NCBI RefSeq assembly: GCF_017355875.1
Contig: NZ_JAFEWC010000001.1
Location: 124,001-188,000, forward strand
Reading direction: 5' to 3'
Source: Aridibaculum aurantiacum
Lineage (GTDB): Bacteria; Bacteroidota; Bacteroidia; Chitinophagales; Chitinophagaceae
Length of the DNA stretch: 64,000 nt
The translations under genes and the position numbers were made by a program. The notes below the pieces were generated by a model. The model worked only from the letters and a program-made list of their open reading frames with translations. It was not told where the DNA came from and searched no databases. Positions 27,326 to 35,422 of this stretch are shown here, one piece after another (within the stretch, counting starts at the first letter, position 1; every line of letters begins with the position of its first letter).

Positions 27326-28025
27326 AATGAAACCACTTTAGCTCGTGCGCCAGGTGCATTACCTGCGCTTTAGAATTTACATGTAGCCGCGCATAAATAT
27401 TGGCGGTATGTTTCCTCACTGTGTTCACGCTCAGGCCCAACAGGCTGGCTATGCGTTTGGCATCCAGTCCCTGGATGGTGTGCTGTAGTATTTCTTTTTC
27501 TCTGGCAGAAAGAATGATGTCAACTTCTGATGCAGTGGTAGTAGCTGTTTGATGGAAAGGCTGTGCTTTGCTCAGCATTTCCATGGCTTTGCGTGCAATG
27601 GCCGGGCTCATAGGTACACCTCCATCTACCAATACATTCTCCACCGCATTTTTTATGGCTTCGGCTTTCTCGTGCTTTAGCAGGTAGCCTGATGCACCGG
27701 CACGTATGGCTTCGAATATCTTATCCTCATCGTCAAAAACTGTAAGAACTATAAAATGAATGGCAGGATAAAGTGCTTTAGCAATTCTGATGGTTTGTAT
27801 GCCTTCCATCTGCGGCATTTCCAGGTCCATGAATACTACCTGCGGATGCAGGTGATGTGGCAAGCCTTTTAGTTGCTCCAAAAAGTCAGCTCCATCTAGT
27901 GCGGTGATAACCAACGACAGCTCAGGGTATTGGCTCACCTTGCTGATAAAGGTTTTCCGGTTGATAGCATTGTCTTCTGCAAAGGCGATAAGTGTAGGCA
28001 TAGTAGGAGCGCAAAGTTTGGCCAT
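27324..28025 (-). CDS. NarL/LuxR-family response regulator
   Basis: 233 residues. The receiver has the acidic pocket in FAEDNAINRK, the phospho-acceptor Asp67 (VVFMDLEMPQMEGIQ) and the Lys in YLLKHEKAEA. The C-terminal LuxR-type HTH reads ILSAREKEILQHTIQGLDAKRIASLLGLSVNTVRKHTANIYARL (split here by position, residues ~168-212). An internal ATG at 28001 (MPTLIAFAED) is the more typical start. It pairs with the kinase gene 33 bp upstream. Confidence 0.93.
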   Translation of the reverse strand: MAKLCAPTMPTLIAFAEDNAINRKTFISKVSQYPELSLVITALDGADFLEQLKGLPHHLHPQVVFMDLEMPQMEGIQTIRIAKALYPAIHFIVLTVFDDEDKIFEAIRAGASGYLLKHEKAEAIKNAVENVLVDGGVPMSPAIARKAMEMLSKAQPFHQTATTTASEVDIILSAREKEILQHTIQGLDAKRIASLLGLSVNTVRKHTANIYARLHVNSKAQVMHLAHELKWFH

Positions 28026-28058
28026 ATGCGGGCACAGGCAATAATTAATTTTAATTAA

Positions 28059-29972
28059 TCAGGATACAAGTTCTACAGCAGTTCCTTTGGGCTGCTTACT
28101 TTTTATGATCAGCTGCCAGCCGTTAGCACTTGCACGCTTCTGCATATTTGTCATGCCGTTGCCATGGTTGGTAGCCAGGGTGGAAAAACCAACGCCATTG
28201 TCGGTAATTGCTACAGATATCTTTTCGTTGCTGGTGATACAGATCGTTATCTGGTCGCCGTTGCTGTGTTTGATGGCGTTGTGAAAAGCTTCCTGCATGA
28301 TGCGCAGCATATTTAAAGCATACTCCGGCGATAGCGGTACATCATTATCTATTTCTTCAACAAATTGAACATGAAACTCAGGGTACGCATCCCGAAGACG
28401 ACCCACAAAGCTTTTGAACCGATCGCTGACACTTGTGATCCTGATATTGTTTTTGTTCAGCACCCAGATAGTCTCCCGCAAACTTTGCATGATCTCATCA
28501 GCGTTGTTTTTGATGCTGTCAATCACCGAAACATCTACCTGCCCGTGCGGCAGCAGCAGTTCATCTACATTAGCGGCTATGGCCGAAGCATACGCCCCAA
28601 GATTATCATGCAGGTCTGCAGATATTCTCCTGCGTTCTTTTTCTTCAGCTATCCTTACTGCTTCTTCCGCCTTCTGTTTTTCCTGCTCTTTCACATTCTC
28701 TAGTACCAGCTTCTGCTTTTTCTTGTAGTTGTTCAGGAGTATGGCAGATATGATAACCGCAAAAAACACAATGATGAGCGTTCCATACAGCACCATGTTC
28801 TTTTGATTGATGTCAAGTTTTTGCTGAATGATGATATTCTCCTGCTTTTGCTGGTCGTATTTCAGTCGCAAGGCCGCCAGTTCTGTTTCAGAATTCACCT
28901 GGTAAACGGAGTCTTTCAATGTAATGATCCGCTCCAGCGTTTCTGCATACCTAACATGATCTCCGGCTGCTTTATAGTTCTGTGCAAGCGCATGGTGCAG
29001 GTAAGGCAGTTTAGCCAAAAGGTTATACTTACTTGCTATATCAATACCTTTTTTGCTCGTTTCTATACCTTTCGCAGGTTGGTTGTGGTTTGCATAAAAA
29101 ATAGCAAGCTGGCTCAGGTCAGAAACAATGTAATAAGGATCGCCCACCTTTTCGCGTAAGGCAATGGCTTCCTGTAAAGGTGCTTCCGCCAGGTGAGCTT
29201 GTTTTTTTGCTATCAGGATGTTGGCGTAAATATTCAAGCTATTGCTCAGGAAGAACAGGTTCTCGTCTCGCCGTGCAAGATCAATGGCTTTATCTATAAA
29301 TAAGGCTGCAGAGTCAAGCTTTCCCAGGTCTATGTACACGGCAGCAATGTTGGAGTAAATGTTCGCGCTCTTCTGGTGGATAGCGGGATTATTAGACGTG
29401 TGCATCGCTTTGAAAAACCATCTTAGTCCCTGCGCTGGTTGGGCCATTTCCATATAAACCCAGCCGATGCCTGTTTTGGCTATCACCTGGTTGAGTGTGT
29501 CGTTGTTTTTTTCTGCAATGGCCAACAGTTGGTAGCAATCTTCCAGCCCTTCCTTATACCTGTTGCTTTTTATATGTACCTGCGCTCTCAATGCTATCAA
29601 CTTGCAAAGAGGAGCAATGCCATCCTTCATTTTCTCCAGGCGAGGAATATGCTGGTTGCATACTGCCAGGGCTGTGTCCAGCTTACCTCTTTTTACAAAG
29701 CAGTTGGCACTGTAGTAATCTGACCAGGCAGCATGTATAGGATTTTTAAGTTTGTTACTTATCGCCTTTGCTTCGCTGGCATAACTGCACAATGTATCAG
29801 TGCTGAGAGAGTAGCGCTGTTCGCCAATTGCAAATAGAAACTGTAATCGTTGCTCGTCGGTGGTTGCGGAAGCCAGTTGCTGCTTTAGGTTGTATAGTTT
29901 ATTTGTTTGCCCGGTTACAAGGCATGGAAAGCATAGGAGCAACAAGCAAAGGTGTAACAGGATGCTTTTCAT
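28059..29972 (-). CDS. TPR-containing sensor histidine kinase (HisKA_3 type)
   Basis: 637 residues from ATG 29972 (MKSILLHLCLLLLCFPCLVTG, a signal peptide; an upstream in-frame ATG at 30008 would bury it). The periplasmic part (~25-380) is six or more TPR units, e.g. GKLDSAALFIDKAIDLARRD. A single TM helix at about 388-412 is followed by a coiled-coil linker. HisKA_3 has the phosphoacceptor His in ERRRISADLHDNLGAYASAI, and the HATPase has VAITDNGVGFS and GNGMTNMQKRA. This is a typical bacteroidete NarL-system kinase that probably senses through its TPR array. The regulator gene follows after 33 bp. Confidence 0.93.
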   Translation of the reverse strand: MKSILLHLCLLLLCFPCLVTGQTNKLYNLKQQLASATTDEQRLQFLFAIGEQRYSLSTDTLCSYASEAKAISNKLKNPIHAAWSDYYSANCFVKRGKLDTALAVCNQHIPRLEKMKDGIAPLCKLIALRAQVHIKSNRYKEGLEDCYQLLAIAEKNNDTLNQVIAKTGIGWVYMEMAQPAQGLRWFFKAMHTSNNPAIHQKSANIYSNIAAVYIDLGKLDSAALFIDKAIDLARRDENLFFLSNSLNIYANILIAKKQAHLAEAPLQEAIALREKVGDPYYIVSDLSQLAIFYANHNQPAKGIETSKKGIDIASKYNLLAKLPYLHHALAQNYKAAGDHVRYAETLERIITLKDSVYQVNSETELAALRLKYDQQKQENIIIQQKLDINQKNMVLYGTLIIVFFAVIISAILLNNYKKKQKLVLENVKEQEKQKAEEAVRIAEEKERRRISADLHDNLGAYASAIAANVDELLLPHGQVDVSVIDSIKNNADEIMQSLRETIWVLNKNNIRITSVSDRFKSFVGRLRDAYPEFHVQFVEEIDNDVPLSPEYALNMLRIMQEAFHNAIKHSNGDQITICITSNEKISVAITDNGVGFSTLATNHGNGMTNMQKRASANGWQLIIKSKQPKGTAVELVS

Positions 29973-30008
29973 AGGTTGATCTGTTGTAGACAGGTAGTTC
30001 TTTTTCAC

Positions 30009-30332
30009 TGGTTCATTTGGTCTCTACTAAAACTGCCGGCAAGCCAAAAAAATTGTAAAGCAAATATGATTGGCAGCGACCAGACGCTCAATTAAAATTT
30101 CCAGTACTACTACAAATTGATTATTGGTGATGCGCTACCAGATCGTACATCTTTGATGCTTTTTATAGAGCACCTAAGGTGGGTGGACATCTTGTATAAG
30201 CTCAGCAAGAGAATGAACAAGTGTAGGAGAAGACACAAGAATTTCACAAACATGTAAAGCATGCTGTGAGCAGAAATATTAAACAGGTGGGGGTTTGTTT
30301 AGGGGGCTGTCTCTATAGAGATGGCCTCTTTT
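30009..30332. other. Intergenic region with an orphan plus-strand terminator
   Basis: 325 bp between two minus-strand genes. No ORF is supported. The right end carries a hairpin with a T-run in plus orientation, which serves no annotated plus-strand gene. A TACATCTTTG sequence near 30146 is one or two bases off the -7 consensus. Confidence 0.4.
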
Positions 30333-30334
30333 TT
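30303..30334 (+). terminator. Plus-oriented terminator-like hairpin without a gene
   Basis: GGCTGTCTC (30305-30313) pairs with GAGATGGCC (30318-30326) through two wobble pairs, with a TATA loop and six T residues at 30329-30334. On the minus strand the hairpin follows the paaD stop but lacks a T-run there. Confidence 0.5.
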
Positions 30335-30863
30335 AGTGACACTTGAAGTGATCAAACGGCTCTTTGCAATCATTGCATTGAAAAAGGGCTTTGCAACTTG
30401 TGCTTCCAAACTGGCTCACCAGCTTTGTATCGGTGGAGTGGCAAAGCGGGCATTCTACCTGTAATGTTTCAAGAAAAGCCTGGTCCAAGGCTTTTCCTGC
30501 AGGTGGTGCAATACCAAAAGCCTTTAGTTTCTGTTTCCCATTCTCACTCATCCAATCTGTTGTCCATGCTGGAGAAAGAATAGTATTCAGCTTTACGTTT
30601 ACAAAGCCGTGCTGTAACAAGGTCATTCGAATGTTCATGGCAATCATGTCCATGGCGGGGCAGCCGCTGTAGGTAGGGGTAATATCTATCACCACATGCT
30701 CCTCGTCATTTAGCTGAACAACGGAAACATTTCTAACCACACCCAGATCCACAACAGAAAGTACAGGTACTTCAGGATCAGGTACTTCTTCAAGTATTTC
30801 CCAAAGCTGCTTTACAACTTCAGCATTAGCACTACCTGGTGAATTATTGGTTCGTCTGTTCAT
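30333..30863 (-). CDS. paaD: Phenylacetyl-CoA epoxidase maturation protein PaaD
   Basis: 176 residues. The N-terminal ~110 form a MIP18/DUF59 domain (VPDPEVPVLSVVDLGVVRNV, YSGCPAMDMIAMNI). The C-terminal ~35 hold a zinc- or iron-binding set of cysteines (ECPLCHSTD ... CKALFQCNDCKEPFDHFKCH). PaaD (also called PaaJ) is needed for assembly of the di-iron epoxidase. It is the last gene of the operon, 15 bp downstream of paaC. Confidence 0.93.
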   Translation of the reverse strand: MNRRTNNSPGSANAEVVKQLWEILEEVPDPEVPVLSVVDLGVVRNVSVVQLNDEEHVVIDITPTYSGCPAMDMIAMNIRMTLLQHGFVNVKLNTILSPAWTTDWMSENGKQKLKAFGIAPPAGKALDQAFLETLQVECPLCHSTDTKLVSQFGSTSCKALFQCNDCKEPFDHFKCH

Positions 30864-30878
30864 TATCTGCAGTTAATA

Positions 30879-31739
30879 TTACCAGCTAGCATTAGGATAT
30901 GCTCTTTGCAGGAATTGCATTTCAGCCAGTATAAAACCAAGATGCTCCGAGTGCACACCTTTTTTGCCGCCGCTCTGCAGAGCAGCTGCAGTAGGAACAG
31001 GTAGAGTGGCTTCATCGAAAACTTCTGAAACCTTTTTTTGCCATTCTTCCTTAAAAGCAGCAATGTCTACGCCTATTCCTTCTGCGGCCAGGGCTGTTTC
31101 AAATGGTGCCATTTCAAATAATTCTCCTGTGAACATCCAGGTCTCGTTGAGCGCATGAAGCATCCGGTTGTGGCTTTCTTCTGTGCCATCACCAAGTCGT
31201 ATCACCCAGTCGCTGCTCCAGCGCAGGTGGTAGGTAGTTTCTTTCAATGATTTTTCTGCAATGGCTGCCAGTTGCTGGTTTTTGCTGTGCTGCAATTGGG
31301 TAAACAACAAAGACTGGTATGCGCTAAAGAAGAACTGGTGAAGGATTGTTTGGCCCCAATCGCCGTTAGGCTGTTCCACCAGCAGACAGTTCTTAAAATC
31401 CCACGCATCACGAAGAAATGCAAGATCATCTTCTGTAATTGGTCGCCCTTCAGGCATCTCCGACTTAAGCTGGTGACCGTGCTGGTTTATAAGTTCTGCA
31501 GCATACTGGTACAGGTGACGCGACTGACCAATCAGGTCGAGCGCAATATTGCTGATGGCAATATCCTGTTCAAGTACCGGTCCATGCCCTGTCCACTCGC
31601 TGTTTCTATGGCCAATTATAAGGCTGTTATCAGCGAGGTGGAGGAGGTAGGGGATCAGGTTAGCAGTGACCAGTGATTGGTGGTCAGTGATCTGTTCATT
31701 TTGCGTACTTACATTTTCCTGATAATCTAGAGAATCCAT
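30879..31739 (-). CDS. paaC: Phenylacetyl-CoA epoxidase structural subunit PaaC
   Basis: 286 residues, about 35 more than E. coli PaaC. The conserved part begins near residue 28 (YLLHLADNSLIIGHRNSEWTGHGPVLEQDI) and continues with LDLIGQSRHLYQYAAEL, HFFFSAYQSLLF and TTYHLRWSSDWVIRLGDGTEES. PaaC is the catalytically inactive ferritin-like partner of PaaA. Its first ~28 residues (including ITDHQSLVTANL) are encoded by a repeat-like DNA stretch that resembles the one on the far side of the four-helix-bundle gene. The present ATG is therefore probably a replacement start created by an insertion. The ATG overlaps the stop of that gene by one base. Confidence 0.92.
   Translation of the reverse strand: MDSLDYQENVSTQNEQITDHQSLVTANLIPYLLHLADNSLIIGHRNSEWTGHGPVLEQDIAISNIALDLIGQSRHLYQYAAELINQHGHQLKSEMPEGRPITEDDLAFLRDAWDFKNCLLVEQPNGDWGQTILHQFFFSAYQSLLFTQLQHSKNQQLAAIAEKSLKETTYHLRWSSDWVIRLGDGTEESHNRMLHALNETWMFTGELFEMAPFETALAAEGIGVDIAAFKEEWQKKVSEVFDEATLPVPTAAALQSGGKKGVHSEHLGFILAEMQFLQRAYPNASW
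31655..31700. repeat. Low-complexity GATCACTGACC word, left flank of inserted gene
   Basis: On the minus strand it reads as strings of GATCACTGACCACC, AATCACTGGTCACTG. It lies inside the 5' end of paaC and resembles 32148-32190 (GATCACTAGTCACTGATC). Confidence 0.6.
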
Positions 31740-32119
31740 TATGCAATATTTTTCCGTAAAAAATTTATATACCCGTTTATCAGTCTTTCAATTTCGTCAA
31801 CATGTTCCTTATGTGTCTTCAGCTCCTGCTCAGAAATTAAATGAAGATCGTAAGCATCAATCAAATGATTGAGGCACTCGCTGGCTGAGCCTCTCGCCTG
31901 TATGCAAAAATGAATTTGATCCTTGTATGTGAACCGTCCATGTCCTTCAGCAATGTTTGCTCCAACAGAACGGGAAGCACGAATTAGTTGATCCCCTAGC
32001 CTATACTTTTCTTCTTTTGGAAATTTATTTGCCAGGTTGTACATCTCATTTTTAAATGCCCTGGCCTTTTTCCAGACCTTTAACTGAGTGAAGCTGCCAT
32101 GAACTTTTTCCATGTTCAA
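31739..32119 (-). CDS. Four-helix-bundle protein (23S rRNA IVP family)
   Basis: 126 residues of the S23/four-helix-bundle family (TIGR02436 type): FTQLKVWKKARAFKNEMYNL, LGDQLIRASRSVGANIAEGHGR, FCIQARGSASECLNHLIDAY. In some spirochaetes and proteobacteria such proteins are encoded in 23S rRNA intervening sequences. In Bacteroidota they occur as scattered single genes of unknown function. Here it interrupts the paa operon between paaB and paaC in the same orientation, is flanked by similar low-complexity repeats, and touches the paaC start. No role in phenylacetate metabolism is expected. Confidence 0.9.
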   Translation of the reverse strand: MNMEKVHGSFTQLKVWKKARAFKNEMYNLANKFPKEEKYRLGDQLIRASRSVGANIAEGHGRFTYKDQIHFCIQARGSASECLNHLIDAYDLHLISEQELKTHKEHVDEIERLINGYINFLRKNIA

Positions 32120-32147
32120 AAGATAATGAATGGAATTATTAGGCGCA

Positions 32148-32190
32148 ACTGATCACTAGTCACTGATCAACTGATCAACCAATCAACTTA
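32148..32190. repeat. Low-complexity GATCACTAGTCACTG word, right flank of inserted gene
   Basis: Strings of CTGATCACTAGTCACTGATC, AACTGATCAACCAATCAAC lie between the paaB stop and the four-helix-bundle start. It resembles the stretch at 31655-31700 when both are read on one strand (see finding). Confidence 0.6.
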
Positions 32191-32194
32191 CCAC

Positions 32195-32479
32195 CTACAT
32201 ATGCTTCAGCTCATCAGGTAGCTCGTAAAAGGTTGGATGACGGTAGGCTTTATCATTTGCCGGGTCGTAAAGGCTGCCTGACTCTGAAGGGTTACTGGCG
32301 TGGATGTGTTTGCTTTCCACCACCCAGATGCTGACACCTTCCATGCGGCGGGTGTACACGTCACGGGCATTTTCAATAGCCATTTGTGCATCGGTAGCAT
32401 GAAGGCTGCCTACATGTTTATGGTCGAGCCCTTGTTTGCTGCGGATAAAAACCTCCCATAGAGGCCAATCATTATTCAT
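32195..32479 (-). CDS. paaB: Phenylacetyl-CoA epoxidase subunit PaaB
   Basis: 94 residues from ATG 32479 (MNNDWPLWEVFIRSKQGLDH), the standard size. Motifs HKHVGSLHATDAQMAIENARDVYTRR (residues ~20-45) and SIWVVESKHIHAS are typical. PaaB bridges PaaAC units in the epoxidase. The frame is open 18 codons upstream but that part is repeat sequence. A long inverted repeat separates it from paaA. Confidence 0.95.
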   Translation of the reverse strand: MNNDWPLWEVFIRSKQGLDHKHVGSLHATDAQMAIENARDVYTRRMEGVSIWVVESKHIHASNPSESGSLYDPANDKAYRHPTFYELPDELKHM

Positions 32480-32496
32480 ATGCTTGTTGGAAATAG

Positions 32497-32565
32497 TAGC
32501 GAACGGAGAGCCAGCAATAGAAGGTGCAAGCAATCATTAGAGGCCGGGCCGGCTCTCCTTCGCTA
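32497..32565. repeat. Strong inverted repeat between paaA and paaB
   Basis: TAGCGAACGGAGAGCCAGC (32497-32515) pairs with GCCGGCTCTCCTTCGCTA (32548-32565), with one bulged base and one wobble. The 32-base loop holds GCAAGCAATCATTAGAGGC (32526-32544), the same word as at 1055-1073. A stem of ~18 bp in an operon could stabilise or attenuate the transcript. Confidence 0.8.
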
Positions 32566-32575
32566 CGATGAATAT

Positions 32576-33523
32576 TTAAGCAGCTGCCATAGCAGCTTTA
32601 GATCTTTTTTTATTTGCATGTGCCAATGCAGCTTCGCGTACCCATGCACCATCTTCGTGTGCCTTTTTGCGTGCATCAAGACGCTGTTTGTTGCATGGAC
32701 CATTACCGTTTACCACCTGCCAGAATTCATCCCAGTTGATAGGTCCAAAATCATAATGACCTCTTTCTTCATTCCACCGCAGTTCCGGGTCTGGTAACGT
32801 GCAGTTTAAAAATTTCACCTGCTCTGCGCATACATCCACAAACTTCTGGCGCAGTTCATCGTTGGTAAAACGCTTGATCTTCCAACGCATGCTCTGCTGC
32901 GTGTTCGGGCTTTCGTCATCTTTTGGTCCAAACATCATGATGCTTGGCCACCACCACCTGTCTATAGCATCCTGGCACATTTTCCGTTGCGCATCTGTTC
33001 CTTTACTAAGGGTCAAAAGAATTTCGAAACCCTGGCGCTGGTGAAAACTTTCTTCTTTACACACACGTATCATGGCACGAGAGTATGGCCCAAACGAGGT
33101 ACGGCAAAGCGGCACCTGGTTCATAATGGCCGCACCGTCTACCAACCAGCCTATAGCACCTATGTCGGCCCAACTGGTAGTAGGGTAGTTGAAAATAGAT
33201 GAATATTTAGCTGTTCCGTTCAGCAATTGCTCCAGCATTTCGTCGCGGCTGATGCCAAGAGTTTCGGCAGCACTGTACAGGTACAACCCGTGACCGGCTT
33301 CATCCTGGACCTTAGCAAGCAAAGTAGCTTTACGCCTGAGTGAAGGAGCACGTGTTATCCAATTTCCTTCAGGCAGCATCCCTACGATCTCGCTATGGGC
33401 ATGCTGGCTTATCTGCCTGATGAGATTCTTACGATACTTCTCCGGCATCCAGTCCTTAGGCTCGATCTTTACCTCTGCATCTACCTTTTGTTGAAAAAGA
33501 TTTTCTAACTCCTGAACGGACAT
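32576..33523 (-). CDS. paaA: Phenylacetyl-CoA epoxidase catalytic subunit PaaA
   Basis: 315 residues from ATG 33523. PaaA is the di-iron monooxygenase subunit that makes ring-1,2-epoxyphenylacetyl-CoA. The two iron-ligand E-x2-H motifs are seen in [20 protein letters not shown] and [13 protein letters not shown]. CoA-binding and family segments include [34 protein letters not shown] and [23 protein letters not shown] two codons upstream is not needed. It is the first gene of the operon, with a 14-bp palindromic operator 48 bp before the ATG. Confidence 0.97.
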   Translation of the reverse strand: MSVQELENLFQQKVDAEVKIEPKDWMPEKYRKNLIRQISQHAHSEIVGMLPEGNWITRAPSLRRKATLLAKVQDEAGHGLYLYSAAETLGISRDEMLEQLLNGTAKYSSIFNYPTTSWADIGAIGWLVDGAAIMNQVPLCRTSFGPYSRAMIRVCKEESFHQRQGFEILLTLSKGTDAQRKMCQDAIDRWWWPSIMMFGPKDDESPNTQQSMRWKIKRFTNDELRQKFVDVCAEQVKFLNCTLPDPELRWNEERGHYDFGPINWDEFWQVVNGNGPCNKQRLDARKKAHEDGAWVREAALAHANKKRSKAAMAAA

Positions 33524-33570
33524 GAGCAAGTGTGTTTAGAGCTGCTAAATTAGTGGTTTTAGAGCAAAAG

Positions 33571-33584
33571 CTAACAATTGTTAG
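33571..33584. promoter_or_regulatory. Palindromic operator upstream of paaA
   Basis: CTAACAATTGTTAG is a perfect 14-bp palindrome, 48-61 bp upstream of the paaA ATG. It matches the site before the tetR-paaE pair (CTAACAGTTGTTAG, 53653-53666) at 13 of 14 positions. This spacing and sharing suggest a TetR-type repressor site. Confidence 0.75.
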
Positions 33585-33657
33585 TTTTTTTATCTTATTC
33601 TTTGATACCGCAGAAAGCTCTACCTTGCCTCCTGAATTGCGCCTAAAGTAGTTAGCT

Positions 33658-34236
33658 ATGGACGATTGCTACCACGCTATAAAACATTTAATCTCTATTG
33701 GTAACGAGCAGGCATTCTCGCAGCTCTACAACAGTTTCTATGCCCGGTTGATAGCGTTTTCTAAATCTATAACGCGCAGCCAGGAGCAGGCAGAAGAGGT
33801 AGTGGAAGATGTGTTTATCAAGCTGTGGCGAAAGCGCCAGCAGCTACCAGGTGTTCAGAACCTGCAGGTATATTTATATGTGGCTACTAAAAATACTTCG
33901 CTCAACGCGGTAGCCGACAAAGCAAAGACTCTCTCTATTCAACCATTCGACGACCTTGATATTGACCTGGACCACCAGGGCATGAACCCTTACGACCTCA
34001 TGATCACGCAGGAAATGCAGATGCGGATGATGCAGGCCATAGATAATCTTCCACCGCGATGCAAAATGATCTTTAAGCTGGTGAGGGAAGACGGACTGAA
34101 ATATAAAGATGTAGCAGAGGTGCTGAATATTTCTGTAAATACTATTGATGCTCAAATGGCCATTGCAGTAAAACGAATTTCCGAAGCCTTGCAGGTAGCA
34201 AAACCTAAAACGACACCATCTAAAAAGCTCCAGTAA
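33658..34236 (+). CDS. ECF RNA polymerase sigma factor (FecI-like)
   Basis: 192 residues. Region 2 is visible as FSQLYNSFYARLIAFSKSI and EEVVEDVFIKLWRKR. Region 4 reads LPPRCKMIFKLVREDGLKYKDVAEVLNISVNTID (residues ~129-162). It should direct transcription of the SusC/SusD operon when released by the FecR protein encoded next. Divergent from paaA; its own upstream region shares the intergenic gap with the paa operator. Confidence 0.95.
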   Translation: MDDCYHAIKHLISIGNEQAFSQLYNSFYARLIAFSKSITRSQEQAEEVVEDVFIKLWRKRQQLPGVQNLQVYLYVATKNTSLNAVADKAKTLSIQPFDDLDIDLDHQGMNPYDLMITQEMQMRMMQAIDNLPPRCKMIFKLVREDGLKYKDVAEVLNISVNTIDAQMAIAVKRISEALQVAKPKTTPSKKLQ

Positions 34237-34297
34237 AATTTTTTCTTCTTCTTAGTAGATGTCTTTGTTTTTACTGTCCTGTGGTGGTAACACCTGG

Positions 34298-35341
34298 ATG
34301 GACAACGAACAAAACGATATTTACCTGCTTATAGCCCGCTGCCTTAGTGGAGAGGCTACCGATATGGAAAGGCAGGCGCTGCACGAAGCCATGAGGAACG
34401 ACGATCAGCTACAACAACAATACGAGCTGATGCAGCGAATGTGGGGTGCAAAAGGCCTTACAGATACCACTGCCCAGCAAACTGAACAGAAGTTAGGAAA
34501 GATCTTCCAGCAGGCAGTGATAGAAGATGTAATTGAAAAATCTGCAAGGCGAAAAGCCTTTACAAGAAAAATAAACCTGGCTGTTGCAGCTGTATTCATC
34601 CTAACGGTATGCGGCACCTGGTTCTTTCAGCAACCTAAACTCCAAAAAAACCAAACTGCTGCTGTACAAATGTTGAAAACCGAGAATGGTAGCAGGTCTA
34701 GGAACGTGTTGCCAGATGGTTCAGTAGTATGGCTAAACGGAGGTTCAACGCTCAGGATACTGCCAAAGTTCAACCAAAGCTCCCGCGAAGTAGCCATAGA
34801 AGGCGAAGGATATTTTGAGGTAGTGAAGAGTAAGAAGCCTTTCATTGTACATGTGCGCGATCTAAAACTAACTGTGCTGGGAACCGCTTTCAATGTAAAG
34901 TTTTTCCCAAGTGATAAAACCATAGAAACAACGCTGATAACCGGCAGCTTAAAAGTGACAAGAACCGGGCAAAAGGAAGTGGTACTGAAGCCAAAGGAAA
35001 AAATTGTTTTAGATGAAGAGCCGGTAGCAGCCAAAGCCAAACCCGCCCTGGAACAATATGTTCAATCATTGGAAATGAATCACCCTTCTGAAATAGTGGA
35101 AACAGCCTGGATCTTCAACAAGCTTGAGTTCAGGGGTGACAATTTTGAAACACTGGCTTCTAAAATGGAACGCTGGTACAACGTGGAGATTACTTTCCAG
35201 GATGAGCGATTGAAGAAGATGTCATTTAATGGTTCTTTCCAGGACGAAACCATAGAACAGGCTTTACAGGCATTGCAAATAGTAGCCCCATTCACTTATA
35301 AAATAGAAGACAATGAAATACTTATTGGTTCACCTAAATAA
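34298..35341 (+). CDS. FecR-family anti-sigma factor
   Basis: 347 residues from ATG 34298 (MDNEQNDIYLLIARCLSGEATDMERQAL); an upstream ATG at 34259 adds 13 residues but spoils the cytoplasmic N-terminus. A cytoplasmic anti-sigma domain (~1-85) is followed by one TM helix (~95-112, INLAVAAVFILTVCGTWFF), the FecR domain (RSRNVLPDGSVVWLNGGSTL, EGEGYFEVVKSKKPFIVHV, GTAFNVKF) and a C-terminal STN-like/DUF4974 domain (FRGDNFETLASKMERWYNV). It relays contact from the SusC receptor to the sigma factor. Encoded 61 bp after it. Confidence 0.94.
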   Translation: MDNEQNDIYLLIARCLSGEATDMERQALHEAMRNDDQLQQQYELMQRMWGAKGLTDTTAQQTEQKLGKIFQQAVIEDVIEKSARRKAFTRKINLAVAAVFILTVCGTWFFQQPKLQKNQTAAVQMLKTENGSRSRNVLPDGSVVWLNGGSTLRILPKFNQSSREVAIEGEGYFEVVKSKKPFIVHVRDLKLTVLGTAFNVKFFPSDKTIETTLITGSLKVTRTGQKEVVLKPKEKIVLDEEPVAAKAKPALEQYVQSLEMNHPSEIVETAWIFNKLEFRGDNFETLASKMERWYNVEITFQDERLKKMSFNGSFQDETIEQALQALQIVAPFTYKIEDNEILIGSPK

Positions 35342-35422
35342 CCTGCATCCGAAGTAGTGAAGCCTCTGCTGCGGATAATAACGACTAAAAATTTTGAGCA
35401 CCAATTATCAATTAAAAAAACA

